Positions 36,692 to 46,238 of a stretch of DNA of 64,000 nt are shown one piece after another. Each line of letters begins with the position of its first letter. Within the stretch, counting starts at the first letter, position 1. A model generated the notes under the pieces. That model did no database searches. It worked only from the letters and a program-made list of their open reading frames with translations, and had not been told where the DNA came from. The DNA lies in NCBI RefSeq assembly GCF_003989825.1, contig NZ_RZHE01000011.1, positions 1 through 64,000 of the forward strand. Direction: 5' to 3'. The translations under genes were made by a program, and so were the position numbers. The stretch is from Vreelandella populi. GTDB lineage: Bacteria > Pseudomonadota > Gammaproteobacteria > Pseudomonadales > Halomonadaceae.

Positions 36692-37789
36692 CTATGAATC
36701 CACCCTCACAATGCCACTCGTCCTTTCCTGTTCATTGATACCTCGCGGCCACGCATAGGTAAGTGCCTTGAGTAGCGTTGCCAATGGAATAGCAAAAAAC
36801 ACGCCCCAAAATCCCCAGATCCCGCCAAAGAACAGTACGGCCACGATAATGGAAACCGGATGAATATTGTTGGTTTCGGAAAAGAGTACGGGAGAGAGCA
36901 CATTGCCATCCAACGCCTGAATAACACCGTAGGCCACCAGTACGTAAAAGAACTGGTCGCTCAAACCAAAATAGAAGCCGGCTACCGCTGCTACAGGTAG
37001 AGTAGCTACCGCCGCCCCGATAAAAGGCACCAGCACTGAAAATCCAACCAACACGGCCAGCAGCGCTGTATAAGGCAACCCAAAGAAGGTAAAGGTAAAA
37101 AACGCGACGGTGCCCACAATCATGATTTCGATGAATTTACCGCGAATATAATTTGCGATCTGGTGATCCATCTCTTTCCAGATTCGCGTTAATAACGCGC
37201 GTTTCTGGGGCAGCAACGAAAGCGCAAAACCTACCAGCACCTCGCGGTCTTTAAGCATGAAGAACACCAGGATAGGCACTAATACCAGGTAAATGATTAA
37301 CGACATCACATTACCCAGCGAAGCCAGGGAAAGCGTCAGGGCGCGCTGGCCCAACTGGCTAATTTCCCGGCTCGCCACGCCAATCCAGCTCTGCATTTGA
37401 TCCGGGGTAATCAAGTTGGGGTAGCGCGCCTGCATCTCATCCAACCACAGCTGGCCGCTGGCAAACATCCGCGGCGTTTCTTGAACAAGCCCGACCAACT
37501 GGTTCCAGATAAGCGGCATCAAAATAAACGCCAGGGTTAATAGCGCACTGACAAACGCCAGAAATATGATAATAACCGCCAGCAAATGCGGCACGCCGCG
37601 ACGTGTCAAAGCGCCCACAACACCTTGCAGTAGGAAGGCAACTACCAGCGCGGTAAAAAATGGTGCCAGCATGCGGCCAAACAAGATAATGGCGGCAAAA
37701 CCCGCGATCAGTATCAGCAGCAAAACGAGCGCTTCTTCGTCGGAGAAATAACGCTCAACCCAGCTTTTTAAAATCGTTCGCATGGTCAT
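36692..37789 (-). CDS. PerM/YdiK-type AI-2E transporter family membrane protein
   Basis: 365 residues with about eight hydrophobic segments, in the UPF0118/AI-2E transporter family. Features include the PFFTALVVAFLLQG opening, the VLVPILVFFMLKDRE block and the C-terminal GGIWGFWGVFFAIPLATLLKA (quoted as read). Family members export varied solutes; the substrate here is unknown. The start ATG overlaps the tusA stop (ATGA); a second ATG lies six bases later. The perM-tusA-bepA neighbourhood is common in Pseudomonas and relatives. Confidence 0.9.
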   Translation of the reverse strand: MTMRTILKSWVERYFSDEEALVLLLILIAGFAAIILFGRMLAPFFTALVVAFLLQGVVGALTRRGVPHLLAVIIIFLAFVSALLTLAFILMPLIWNQLVGLVQETPRMFASGQLWLDEMQARYPNLITPDQMQSWIGVASREISQLGQRALTLSLASLGNVMSLIIYLVLVPILVFFMLKDREVLVGFALSLLPQKRALLTRIWKEMDHQIANYIRGKFIEIMIVGTVAFFTFTFFGLPYTALLAVLVGFSVLVPFIGAAVATLPVAAVAGFYFGLSDQFFYVLVAYGVIQALDGNVLSPVLFSETNNIHPVSIIVAVLFFGGIWGFWGVFFAIPLATLLKALTYAWPRGINEQERTSGIVRVDS

Positions 37790-38049
37790 GAACGCATATC
37801 CCCCGCCTTGCGTATCCAAAAAAAGTACTCATCTTCGCGTTGCTCTCGGGCTTCCATGGCATGACCACTTTGATCGGTGAAGGAGGCCATATCTCGCCAG
37901 GACCCTGCATCGGTCGCGCGCACTTCCAGCAACTGCCCGGCAGCAAGACCGGCGAGCGCCTGCTTGGCTTTCAGCAATGGCAACGGGCATGGCAACCCAC
38001 GTGCATCCAGCACGTCGTCAGGTTGAAGACCTGTTGTTGGTTCAGACAT
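37786..38049 (-). CDS. TusA-family sulfur-carrier protein
   Basis: An 87-residue SirA/TusA-like protein with the CPxP-type motif in ARGLPCPLPLLKAK. The cysteine there carries sulfur in the family. The C-terminal half has the usual beta pattern (LLEVRATDAGSWRDM). The ATG at 38049 has GGGAG five bases upstream. It is translationally coupled to the membrane transporter gene downstream. It may serve sulfur relay generally or with its membrane neighbour; true TusA function in tRNA thiolation is not shown. Confidence 0.9.
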   Translation of the reverse strand: MSEPTTGLQPDDVLDARGLPCPLPLLKAKQALAGLAAGQLLEVRATDAGSWRDMASFTDQSGHAMEAREQREDEYFFWIRKAGDMRS

Positions 38050-38203
38050 ACGTACTCCCAAAAAATGCCTGCATGATCACCGCATTGTTGCATAAACTGT
38101 TTACGTTGCGATGCTCGATGACTATTTGATTTAACGGCACTTCACTGCATCAATCAATGTCACAGGTTGACCGCTGCGCCTTACTCTTATAAATGAGGAT
38201 GCC

Positions 38204-39664
38204 ATGCCGCACTTACGGACTGTTTACTCGCGCGGGCTTCGCGCGCTTGTCATTGCTTGCAGCCTTAGCGTATTAAGCCCCCTAAGCTACGCGCTCAATG
38301 ACTACCACCTGCCCTCGCTTGGCGGTGCTGCGTCATCGGCTACCAGCGAAGAGTTCCGGTTAGGACGCGCCTGGCTACGCCAGTTCCGTGCGCAAGCGCC
38401 TCAGTGGCAAGACCCTATCGTCAGCGACTATTTCGAAAACCTGGTGTCACGCTTGATCCCCTATAGCCAGCTAGGCGGTCTGCAGATCACTACCGTGATG
38501 GTGGATAATCGCTCCCTTAACGCCTTTGCGGTGCCTGGTGGCGTTATTGGCATCAATTCAGGGCTGTTTGCATTTGCCGAAGATGAAGGCGCGTTTGTGT
38601 CAGTTATCGCTCACGAGCTGGGCCACCTCTCTCAACGCCACTACGCACGCGGAAGCGCCCGCGCCGAACAGACGCAGCTACCCGCAATGGCCGCGATGCT
38701 GGCAGGCATGCTGGTAGCCGCTAGTGGTGGCGGCGATGCCGGCATAGCCGCTGCCATGGGCTCACAGGCGGCGCTGATCCAGGACCAGCTCACCTATTCA
38801 CGACGCTTTGAGCAAGAGGCTGACCGCATCGGCCTGCAGGCCATGGCAGACGCCGGGTACGACCCGCAATCGATGGTGCGCATGTTTGCCGCCATGCAGC
38901 GAATGGCCCGCCTGCAGGGCGGCACGCCGCCCGAGTTTCTGCTGACCCACCCCGTCTCTGATAGCCGTTTGAGTGATGCCCAGGCACGCGCCTCGCAGTT
39001 AAGCGTAGCCAATGTGTACACCAGCGATACGCTTTATGACATGATGCGCGCCCGCGCGCTGCTGAGCATTTACAGCAGCTCACCGCAGCAAGCCGCCTCT
39101 CGGCTTTCCCAGGAAGGCGCCGAGGAACCTGCAAGACGCTATCTAGATGCACTGATTGCCGCACGCAATGGCCAAACCGACCGCGCCCTGCAAATGATTG
39201 ACCAGCTAGCGACCGAGCTTCCCGATTACGGCATGCTGCCCGCCTCAGGTGCCAACATTGCCTTGAATGCCCAGCGTTATGATGACGCTATTACCCGCAG
39301 TCAGCGTTTGCTGAGAATAATGCCCGGCTATTTACCCACCCAACTGACACTGGCCGAAGCGCAGTTGCAGCGAGACCCAGCCGCTGCCTACGCGCTCCTC
39401 AACGATATCACGTCACGTCACCCTGAGAACCCTCAGGGCTTCAACCTGCTTGCCGAGGCGGCAGGCCGGAGTGGGCGCAATAGCTGGGGGCACTTGGCTC
39501 GCGCCGAGCACCTGCAGCTTACCGGGCGAGTGGATCAGGGCATACGCCAGCTCTCGCTAGCGCGTGACGCCGCTGAGCGGGATAACGACCAACAGGCGCT
39601 GGCACGCATTGAACAGCGCCGCGAGGCCTTTATTAAATACCGCGAGACGTTAAAGGACTTCTAA
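38204..39664 (+). CDS. bepA: BepA-like periplasmic M48 metalloprotease with TPR region
   Basis: 486 residues. An N-terminal signal peptide (about 1-30, with ALVIACSLSVLSPLSYA) is followed by an M48 protease domain with H137-E-L-G-H141 and the third-ligand region EQEADRIG. A helical TPR-like C-terminal half (about 285-480) completes it. This is the layout of E. coli BepA (YfgC), which supports outer-membrane protein assembly and degrades stalled LptD. It is divergent from tusA and convergent with nadA across a shared terminator. Confidence 0.93.
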   Translation: MPHLRTVYSRGLRALVIACSLSVLSPLSYALNDYHLPSLGGAASSATSEEFRLGRAWLRQFRAQAPQWQDPIVSDYFENLVSRLIPYSQLGGLQITTVMVDNRSLNAFAVPGGVIGINSGLFAFAEDEGAFVSVIAHELGHLSQRHYARGSARAEQTQLPAMAAMLAGMLVAASGGGDAGIAAAMGSQAALIQDQLTYSRRFEQEADRIGLQAMADAGYDPQSMVRMFAAMQRMARLQGGTPPEFLLTHPVSDSRLSDAQARASQLSVANVYTSDTLYDMMRARALLSIYSSSPQQAASRLSQEGAEEPARRYLDALIAARNGQTDRALQMIDQLATELPDYGMLPASGANIALNAQRYDDAITRSQRLLRIMPGYLPTQLTLAEAQLQRDPAAAYALLNDITSRHPENPQGFNLLAEAAGRSGRNSWGHLARAEHLQLTGRVDQGIRQLSLARDAAERDNDQQALARIEQRREAFIKYRETLKDF

Positions 39665-39705
39665 AAGCGTCGGCGCTGTCTGCTACTGCCTTACTATTGC
39701 CAATA

Positions 39706-39740
39706 AAAGCGCCCGGCCTGTTGGCACAGCCGGGCGCTTT
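39706..39740. terminator. bidirectional terminator between bepA and nadA
   Basis: AAAGCGCCCGGC pairs exactly with GCCGGGCGCTTT across an 11-base loop. Short A and T runs on the outer sides let it serve both convergent genes. Confidence 0.8.
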
Positions 39741-39766
39741 ATATGGAGCCTTGCTAACACGCACAA

Positions 39767-40795
39767 TCAAGCATTGAAACTGAGCATTCGCTCCAGAGGC
39801 TTGAGTGCACGCAGGCGAAGCGACTCATCGATATAAATTTCGCCGCTACCGTGGCGTAAGGCGCCTGCCAGATTATCCAACGCGTTCATCGCCATCCACG
39901 GACAGTGGGCACAGCTACGACACGTGGCGCCGTTTCCAGCCGTGGGCGCTTCAAACAGTATTTTGCCCGGCACTGCTTGCTGCATCTTAAAGAAAATACC
40001 CCGGTCCGTGGCCACAATCAGCTTATCATTGGGCAGTGACTGGGCTGCTTTAATGAGTTGCGAGGTAGAACCAGCCACATCCGCCATGCTGACCACCGAC
40101 GCTGGCGATTCTGGATGGACCAGGACCGCTGCCTCGGGGTAAAGACGCTTTAAATCCTCGATTCCCTTGGCCTTGAACTCTTCATGGACAATACAGGCAC
40201 CGTCCCACATCAGCATATCGGCACCGGTCTTTTTCTGGATATAGCTACCCAAATGCTTATCCGGTGCCCACAGGATCTTTTCGCCCCGCGCCTGCAAATA
40301 CTCAATCACCTCAACCGCGATGGAAGAAGTCACTACCCAGTCAGCGCGCGCTTTTACAGCCGCTGAGGTATTGGCGTAAACCACCACCGTGCGCTCAGGA
40401 TGAGCATCGCAGAAAGCGCTGAATGCTTTCTCCGGGCAGCCGATATCCAGCGAGCAGGTAGCCTCGAGGGTGGGCATCAATACGCGTTTTTCAGGCGAAA
40501 GAATCTTGGCCGTTTCCCCCATGAAACGCACGCCGGCCACGACCAGAGTGGTGGCATCGTGGCGCGCACCAAAGCGGGCCATTTCAAGGGAGTCTGCCAC
40601 ACAGCCGCCGGTTTCTTCAGCCAGCTGTTGAATCGCATCATCTGTATAGTAATGCGCGACCAGTACCGCATTGTGCACCTTGAGTAGCTGCTTTATTTCT
40701 GCAACACGTGCCTGGTCTTCAGCAGGAATACGGGTCGGGCAATAAGGGCTAGGCAGCGGAGCATCAAGCTCAGCCTGAGAAGTCATCATAGTCAT
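39767..40795 (-). CDS. nadA: quinolinate synthase
   Basis: 342 residues. NadA condenses iminoaspartate with dihydroxyacetone phosphate to quinolinate using a [4Fe-4S] cluster. Cluster cysteines can be placed in [25 protein letters not shown] and [28 protein letters not shown] at the N terminus is typical. The ATG at 40795 is preferred; a GTG at 40807 is in frame. No strong Shine-Dalgarno sequence is seen at either. It works upstream of NadC in this window. Confidence 0.97.
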   Translation of the reverse strand: MTMMTSQAELDAPLPSPYCPTRIPAEDQARVAEIKQLLKVHNAVLVAHYYTDDAIQQLAEETGGCVADSLEMARFGARHDATTLVVAGVRFMGETAKILSPEKRVLMPTLEATCSLDIGCPEKAFSAFCDAHPERTVVVYANTSAAVKARADWVVTSSIAVEVIEYLQARGEKILWAPDKHLGSYIQKKTGADMLMWDGACIVHEEFKAKGIEDLKRLYPEAAVLVHPESPASVVSMADVAGSTSQLIKAAQSLPNDKLIVATDRGIFFKMQQAVPGKILFEAPTAGNGATCRSCAHCPWMAMNALDNLAGALRHGSGEIYIDESLRLRALKPLERMLSFNA

Positions 40796-40966
40796 CGTGT
40801 CTACCACTGTGACGAACAGGGAATCCCCCTGTTAAACACCCGTCGCGGTCTGTGTGATCCACACCTACCGCTCGCGATTGCAACAAGCCGCTGCGTCTTT
40901 CGCGGTGGCCTGCTGCGCTACTAGCTATGTTCTCTTTACTGCTATCAAAATGACTCTTTCTTGCTA

Positions 40967-41008
40967 GTGAGTCAGCTGGGTCATATTGTGAGTCAGCTGG
41001 GTCATATT
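40967..41008. repeat. 21-base tandem direct repeat, two copies
   Basis: GTGAGTCAGCTGGGTCATATT occurs twice in a row without mismatch (40967-40987, 40988-41008). A third partial match (GTCAGCCAGCT) follows. It lies in non-coding DNA between nadA and tRNA-Lys. It may be replication slippage or a pair of protein sites. Confidence 0.85.
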
Positions 41009-41112
41009 GTCAGCCAGCTCCCAATGATTGTGGTAGCAAAGCAATACTTGCCGCAAGCGAAATATAGTAAGGGAAATATAGTCTGCCGTTCCATGTTAAC
41101 GCGCATAGCAAA

Positions 41113-41142
41113 ACGCCCTTGGTAGCAAGCTACCAAGGGCGT
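41113..41142 (-). terminator. terminator of the tRNA-Lys operon
   Basis: ACGCCCTTGGTAG and CTACCAAGGGCGT form an exact 13-base stem around a short CAAG loop. On the minus strand it is followed by TTTT. It lies six bases past the CCA end of the second tRNA-Lys. Confidence 0.85.
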
Positions 41143-41148
41143 GGAATT

Positions 41149-41224
41149 TGGTGGGTCGTGTAGGATTCGAACCTACGACCAATTGATTAAAAGTCAACTG
41201 CTCTACCAACTGAGCTAACGACCC
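41149..41224 (-). tRNA. tRNA-Lys (TTT), downstream copy
   Basis: A 76-base tRNA with encoded CCA. The acceptor arms GGGTCGT and ACGACCC pair fully. The anticodon loop CTTTTAA gives anticodon TTT, and the T-loop is TTCGAAT. It is identical through the whole tRNA to the copy at 41287-41362. It is second in a two-tRNA operon and is followed by a strong terminator. Confidence 0.97.
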
Positions 41225-41286
41225 AAATTCTTGCTTACTTAATTTTTACAGCAACACCGTTCAAAACGGCTGTTACATCATTCGAA

Positions 41287-41362
41287 TGGTGGGTCGTGTA
41301 GGATTCGAACCTACGACCAATTGATTAAAAGTCAACTGCTCTACCAACTGAGCTAACGACCC
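41287..41362 (-). tRNA. tRNA-Lys (TTT), upstream copy
   Basis: A 76-base tRNA identical to the copy at 41149-41224, with anticodon TTT and encoded CCA. The spacer between the two genes is 62 bases and not repeated elsewhere nearby. Tandem identical tRNA genes raise dosage and usually arise by local duplication and gene conversion. Confidence 0.97.
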
Positions 41363-41417
41363 CCTCGAACGGATGCATATAGTACAGACACACCTTATGA
41401 ATAGCAAGGGCTTTTTT

Positions 41418-41458
41418 GCCTTCCTCCCCCTTATCTTTTGGCTAAAGGGGAGAAAGGC
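41418..41458. other. imperfect long hairpin between rluB and the tRNA-Lys genes
   Basis: GCCTTCCTCCCCCTT can pair with AAAGGGGAGAAAGGC with a mismatch and one offset, around an 11-base loop. The surrounding 280 bases (41363-41644) show no credible gene. A smaller TTCCGA/TCGGAA repeat lies near 41515. It could be part of the rluB 3' end or the tRNA-Lys leader; it lacks a T-run on the minus strand. Confidence 0.4.
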
Positions 41459-41644
41459 CATTACATACGTACAAGAAGCACAGGGGGCGTTCGCGGTCGT
41501 CCTCTCAATTTTCCGACTGATTATCGGAAGATTTTGGTCCAGCCTGAAAGCGAGGGGCAGTCAGCGGTCAAGGAGCCTATTTTTAGGCATGCTTAACTAC
41601 CCTGGAAGACAAAAAATTACTCTATATGCCAAAAAAACAATCAC

Positions 41645-42523
41645 TTAATGGCGATCAGACTTAGGCTTGGGTTTGCGCATGGTTTGTACCGGCCGGCGCT
41701 TATTCTTATCGCGGCTCCAGCGGTTCTTTTCATCAGGCGTAAGCTCAGGCACTTTGCGCGTTTCTAGATTAGCAAGCGTAGACAGGTCGTCGACCTCATC
41801 TTGAGAAAGCTCTACCCACTCCCCAGCTTTAGCGCGCTTATCAATAAAGATATTACCGTAGCGAACACGCTTTAAGCGGCTTACGGTAAGCTCTTGCGAC
41901 TCCCACAAGCGACGCACTTCGCGGTTTCGGCCTTCCAGGATGACAACGTGGAACCAGGTATTGATACCTTCGCCGCCAAACTCCTGAACATCGGTAAAAC
42001 GTGCCGGGCCATCTTCCAACATGACACCATCGACCATGGCAACGATGTGTTCGCGTTTTACTTCACCCATAACGCGAACCGCGTACTCACGCTCGACCTG
42101 GGTCGAGGGGTGCATCAAACGGTTGGCAAGCTCGCCGTCTGTGGTGAACAGCAGCAGGCCACTGGTGTTGATATCCAGTCGGCCAATTGCGATCCAGCGT
42201 TCACCTTTCAAGCGCGGCAAGCGATCAAATACAGTACGACGGCCTTCAGGATCTTTACGGGTGCACAACTCACCTTCTGGTTTGTTGTACATGATGACTC
42301 GACGCGGCGCTTCGTTCTCGGGACGCAGCGTTACCGGGCGATCATCAAGGCTGACCTTATCGCGAATTTCAACGCGGTCGCCTAGCTTGGCTACCTGGCC
42401 GTTGACCTTTACCCGGCCATCGGCAATCACGGTTTCCATTTCACGCCGCGAGCCAAGCCCTGCGCGAGCAAGTACTTTTTGCAGCTTTTCACTGGTGGGA
42501 GGAGTGTTATTGCTCTGAGTCAT
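41645..42523 (-). CDS. rluB: 23S rRNA pseudouridine(2605) synthase
   Basis: 292 residues. An N-terminal S4 RNA-binding domain (about 13-60, [17 protein letters not shown]) is followed by the RsuA/RluB catalytic domain. The active-site Asp is in [14 protein letters not shown]. The C terminus is a long basic tail rich in Arg and Lys, typical of RluB. It overlaps scpB by 17 bases on the same strand; scpA-scpB-rluB is a widespread order. Confidence 0.95.
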   Translation of the reverse strand: MTQSNNTPPTSEKLQKVLARAGLGSRREMETVIADGRVKVNGQVAKLGDRVEIRDKVSLDDRPVTLRPENEAPRRVIMYNKPEGELCTRKDPEGRRTVFDRLPRLKGERWIAIGRLDINTSGLLLFTTDGELANRLMHPSTQVEREYAVRVMGEVKREHIVAMVDGVMLEDGPARFTDVQEFGGEGINTWFHVVILEGRNREVRRLWESQELTVSRLKRVRYGNIFIDKRAKAGEWVELSQDEVDDLSTLANLETRKVPELTPDEKNRWSRDKNKRRPVQTMRKPKPKSDRH

Positions 42524-43328
42524 GATCGTCTGACCTCATGTCATTGGTCTGCGTACGCGCGCTGTCATCATTTGAGCGCTGCGCACGTGCCGCGAGCCGT
42601 GCTTCCAAGTCAGCAAAACTCAGCGGCTGGGTTAACGCCGTCTCGGCGTGTTCGTCGGCTATCTCAGCCGTCTCGGGTGGCGCATCCTGCACGCTTCCAG
42701 ACGTTTCGTCCAGTATTTCTTCTAGGGTTTCTTCGTCATTATCAGCGTAGGATAGCGCTCTGGCTTCTTGCGGGCTGGACGCTTCTGTATCGCCCATATC
42801 TTCCCAATTGGCAAGTTCATGCATGGGCGGCAGAGCATCCAGCGTTTTGAGGCCAAAATCGTCCAGAAAGCTACGCGTGGTGGCATAAACCGCTGGCCGC
42901 CCGGGCACATCACGGTGCCCGACAACGCGGATCCAGCCGCGCTCCATCAGGGTGCGCATAATCGAGCTGCTGACACTAACCCCTCGAACTTCTTCGATAT
43001 CCCCACGGGTAACGGGCTGTCGATAAGCAACCAGCGCCAGCGTTTCAAGCAGGGCCCGCGAATAGCGCTGAGGGCGCTCATCCCATAAGCGCGATACCCA
43101 GTGTGACAGTCGTGGACGGATACGCAGCTGAAACCCGGAGGCGGTCTCGACCAGCTCCAGGGCGCCCTCCTTGTGGCGCTGTGAGAGCCGCGCAAGCGCG
43201 TCACGCAGCTCACGCCGAGCGGGGCACTCATCTTCAAGAAACAGGGTTTCAAGCCGCTCCAGTGCCAACGGTTCGCCTGCAGCAAGGAGCGCCGCCTCAA
43301 TAATATCGTCTAGGGTGGTATCTCTCAT
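42507..43328 (-). CDS. scpB: segregation and condensation protein B
   Basis: 273 residues. Two winged-helix domains cover about residues 1-165, with the conserved [22 protein letters not shown] block, RPAVYATT and FLDDFGL. A low-complexity acidic C-terminal extension (about 190-270) follows, as is common in gammaproteobacteria. ScpB pairs with ScpA as the kleisin partners of SMC in chromosome organisation. It overlaps scpA by four bases (ATGA) and rluB by 17. Confidence 0.96.
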   Translation of the reverse strand: MRDTTLDDIIEAALLAAGEPLALERLETLFLEDECPARRELRDALARLSQRHKEGALELVETASGFQLRIRPRLSHWVSRLWDERPQRYSRALLETLALVAYRQPVTRGDIEEVRGVSVSSSIMRTLMERGWIRVVGHRDVPGRPAVYATTRSFLDDFGLKTLDALPPMHELANWEDMGDTEASSPQEARALSYADNDEETLEEILDETSGSVQDAPPETAEIADEHAETALTQPLSFADLEARLAARAQRSNDDSARTQTNDMRSDDHDSEQ

Positions 43329-44263
43329 GGCGACTTCTCGTCAGGCTCAAAGGCGGACTCTTCGAAAGCGGACTCGCCCACATCAGACGTTTCAAAGGCA
43401 CCCTCTACCCCATCAACCAGCGTAGCGCTGCGCGCGCGCACGTGAATGGGCGATAGCGGCGCGTTTTGAACAATTTCGATCATGGCCTCTTTCGCCAGTT
43501 CCAGGATTGCCATAAAGGTCACCACAACGCCTGCACGCCCTTCCTCCAAAGTAAACAGGGCTTCAAAGGGTGTATAGTGCTCGTTGGTCAGCTGCTCCAT
43601 TATCTTGAGCATGCGCTCACGGGTCGAGAGCACTTCCCGGCTAATTTGGTGAGCCTTTACAAGCTCGGCACGTTTGAGAATATCGGACAGTGCGCCGAGC
43701 AGTTCATCAAGTTCCACATCGGGATGAATGACCCGTGCCTCAAGAGGCGGCAGGCCAGCCTGAACGCTAAACCAGTCGCGCCCCATGCGAGGTAGCGTAT
43801 CCAACGTTTCCGCGGCGGCCTTTAAGCGCTCATACTCCTGAAGCCTGCGAATAAGCTCGGCACGCGGGTCTTCTTCGTCCTCTCCTTCGGCCTTGGGCGG
43901 CCGCGGCAGCAGCGTGCGTGACTTGATCTCAGCAAGCATCGCCGCCATCAGCAGGTACTCACCGGCAAGCTCAATCTCCATGGCCTGCATCAGCTCTACG
44001 TACTCAATGTACTGATGCGTAATAGCCGCCACGTTGATGGTCAGAATATCCAGATTCTGCCGACGGATAAGATACAGAAGAAGATCCAGCGGCCCCTCGA
44101 ACGTTTCCAGAAATACGCGTAGCGCCTCAGGGGGAATGTATAAATCCTCGGGCAACTGGGTAATCGGCTCGTCAAACAGCCGCCCAAGCGCCTCCTTCAC
44201 CGGCTCGAGCGTTGGGGTAATCAGTTGGTCTGGATCAACAGTGGCGCTTTGTATCTCGCTCAC
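43325..44263 (-). CDS. scpA: segregation and condensation protein A (kleisin)
   Basis: 312 residues. The N-terminal kleisin block reads FEGPLDLLLYLIRRQNLDIL, followed by EYLLMAAMLAEIKSRTLLP, which are diagnostic of ScpA. A winged-helix C-terminal part follows, then a short acidic tail. ScpA closes the SMC ring with ScpB. It is the first gene of scpA-scpB-rluB. The 45-residue extension before the kleisin block is longer than in many homologues. Confidence 0.97.
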   Translation of the reverse strand: MSEIQSATVDPDQLITPTLEPVKEALGRLFDEPITQLPEDLYIPPEALRVFLETFEGPLDLLLYLIRRQNLDILTINVAAITHQYIEYVELMQAMEIELAGEYLLMAAMLAEIKSRTLLPRPPKAEGEDEEDPRAELIRRLQEYERLKAAAETLDTLPRMGRDWFSVQAGLPPLEARVIHPDVELDELLGALSDILKRAELVKAHQISREVLSTRERMLKIMEQLTNEHYTPFEALFTLEEGRAGVVVTFMAILELAKEAMIEIVQNAPLSPIHVRARSATLVDGVEGAFETSDVGESAFEESAFEPDEKSP

Positions 44264-44353
44264 GCAGTAGAAGTCTCTTGATCAATGGGCTCAGGCGCGC
44301 AGTGTAACAAAGTCGGCGCATAGCGAGGTGTGGCGTTTGAAGTAGCTCCCACT

Positions 44354-46114
44354 TTAGCCAGCCTCGTCCGCTTTGCGGTAACGTCCTTGATAATCGAAAA
44401 GCTTGTCACGAATCTGAAAATGCCGACCTGCCTTACGCCCAACCACAAAATCCGGATGGCGTAAGCGGCGCTGTTCGTTAATCACTTCCTCGGGTGTTAC
44501 CGGCTGCCAGGAAGCGCCCGGTGCACGCAGGTGGCGGCGCAGGAAAACTGCATAAAATGCCCGGCGCTGGGCCGGGGTTTCCAGAGCAAACCATTCACAG
44601 AGCGTGATGCCATCCTCATCGTGATAGGTAACTTTCAAACGCGGCAGCCCACGTCCGTTGTTAGCCGCTTCCAGCTGCATACCGCTGACCCGCAGCACCC
44701 GGGCATCCTTGAGTCTTAATGCATCCTTGAGCTTATCATCCGCATCCACCAGCAGCTGCTCGCAGCCATGGCAGCGTCGTGCGGCAATATCGTTTTCGGT
44801 GCCGCAGTTATCACACACCTTGAAGCGAAAGCGAAAATCGCACTGGGTGCGTTTCCCGGCCTCATTTTCAATCAGCCCCTGGCAGCGGCGGCCAAAGTGC
44901 TCGATCACTAGCTCGCCATCGCGCTTGCCCCAAAAAAGATTGGCGTGACCACAGGCCGGACACTCTACCTGAACAGGCTCATTGTCGCCTGGCGGTTTAG
45001 GCTCGCCCACTTCCGGGGCATATAGATCCCAAGGATTACCGGCGTAATCCAGAATCAGACAGTCTTCCTTACCTTCAGAGAGGCGCAGACCTCGCCCGGC
45101 GATCTGCTGATAAAGGCTCACCGACTCCGTGGGCCGCAGTATGGCAATCAAGTCCACATGCGGTGCGTCAAAACCAGTAGTCAGCACCGAAACATTCACC
45201 AGGTATTTAAGCCTTCGTGCCTTGAAAGCGTTTATCAGCTCAGTGCGCTCGATGGAAGGCGTTGAACCGGTAATAAGGGCCGCTTGATCAAGCGGTAAAT
45301 ACCCCATGACTTCTTCGGCGTGGGCAACGGTGGCAGCAAAGATCATCACACCCTGGCGTGAAGCGGCGCGCTCAATAATCTGGCTGATAATCATGGGCGT
45401 GGCGCGATTACCGGCGACCACGCGGTTAAGTTCCGCCTCACGATAATGTCCGCTTTCAGCGGGCGCCAGCAGGGAAAAGTCGTACCCTTCGATCGCCATG
45501 TCCAAACGTTTTGGCTCGGCTAGATAGCCCTGCTTGACCATCAGGCGCAGTGGCTGCTCGAACACGCAGTCGCGAAAAAAACTCTCCTCACTGCCGCGCA
45601 CCATGCCGTGATAATGGCGGTGATAGATAAACCCCTGCCCCAGCCGATAAGGCGTGGCAGTCAGGCCCAGCACCTTGAGATTGGCATTTTGCTTGCGCAA
45701 GTGGTCAATCACCTGGCGGTAGCTGGCATCTTTACCCAGCGATACACGGTGGCATTCATCAATCACCAGCAGCGTGAAGCCTGCATCGTTGAATGAATCC
45801 AGATTGCGCACCACCGACTGCACTGAACCAAACACCACCTGGCGGGAAGCCTCCTTACGCTTTAGCCCCGCGCTGAAGATATCCGCTTCAAGCCCATAGG
45901 CCTGGTATTTGGCGTGATTTTGCTCGACCAGCTCGCGCACGTGGGCCAGCACCAGCACGCGCCCCCGGGCAAGCCGAGCCAGCTCGGCAATGACCAGCGA
46001 TTTGCCGCTGCCGGTAGGAAGCACCACCACGGCAGGCTCGCTGGAGGCGCGAAAGTGCTCCACAACGCGTTTCACGGCATCTGTCTGGTAAGGCCGCAAG
46101 GCAGGTGACGACAT
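44354..46114 (-). CDS. radD: RadD-like superfamily 2 helicase
   Basis: 586 residues, the same length as E. coli RadD (YejH), and very similar in pattern throughout. Walker A is PTGSGKS at 33-39 and the DECH box is at 119-122. [13 protein letters not shown] motif III and the [14 protein letters not shown] motif VI follow. A cysteine-rich zinc region lies in the C-terminal third ([17 protein letters not shown]). RadD aids double-strand-break repair with RecA and SSB in E. coli. The ATG at 46114 has AAGGAG upstream; the frame is open 96 bases further without similarity. Confidence 0.94.
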   Translation of the reverse strand: MSSPALRPYQTDAVKRVVEHFRASSEPAVVVLPTGSGKSLVIAELARLARGRVLVLAHVRELVEQNHAKYQAYGLEADIFSAGLKRKEASRQVVFGSVQSVVRNLDSFNDAGFTLLVIDECHRVSLGKDASYRQVIDHLRKQNANLKVLGLTATPYRLGQGFIYHRHYHGMVRGSEESFFRDCVFEQPLRLMVKQGYLAEPKRLDMAIEGYDFSLLAPAESGHYREAELNRVVAGNRATPMIISQIIERAASRQGVMIFAATVAHAEEVMGYLPLDQAALITGSTPSIERTELINAFKARRLKYLVNVSVLTTGFDAPHVDLIAILRPTESVSLYQQIAGRGLRLSEGKEDCLILDYAGNPWDLYAPEVGEPKPPGDNEPVQVECPACGHANLFWGKRDGELVIEHFGRRCQGLIENEAGKRTQCDFRFRFKVCDNCGTENDIAARRCHGCEQLLVDADDKLKDALRLKDARVLRVSGMQLEAANNGRGLPRLKVTYHDEDGITLCEWFALETPAQRRAFYAVFLRRHLRAPGASWQPVTPEEVINEQRRLRHPDFVVGRKAGRHFQIRDKLFDYQGRYRKADEAG

Positions 46115-46185
46115 AGCGCTCCTTCGGCAAGAAATTGGTTGAGCCAGGCATCCAAGCACCCGGCAGTAGTACGCTATCAGCGATA

Positions 46186-46207
46186 ACGGCGGCCCCAGGG
46201 CCGCCGT
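46186..46207 (-). terminator. GC-rich palindrome downstream of purL
   Basis: ACGGCGGCCC and GGGCCGCCGT form an exact 10-base repeat around CA, so the real loop is about six bases. It lies about 30 bases past the purL stop on the minus strand. No T-run follows, so it is a weak terminator or end-protecting stem. Confidence 0.5.
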
Positions 46208-46238
46208 CATGCGTTGCTACTGCCTTACAAAGTGGCGT

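Larger units (their letters stand above)
40796..41148. other. gene-free region between nadA and the tRNA-Lys genes
   Basis: About 350 bases without a credible gene. It holds a short hairpin, AACAGGG-aatcc-CCCTGTT (40815-40833), just upstream of nadA. A 21-base tandem duplication is at 40967-41008 and the tRNA-Lys terminator at 41113-41142. nadA transcription must start here on the minus strand, but no promoter was identified with confidence. Confidence 0.7.

Noticed and set aside
41273..41648. Short open frames on both strands through and beside the tRNA-Lys genes
   Set aside because: They cross a tRNA gene or hairpin sequence and lack ribosome-binding sites and family resemblance.
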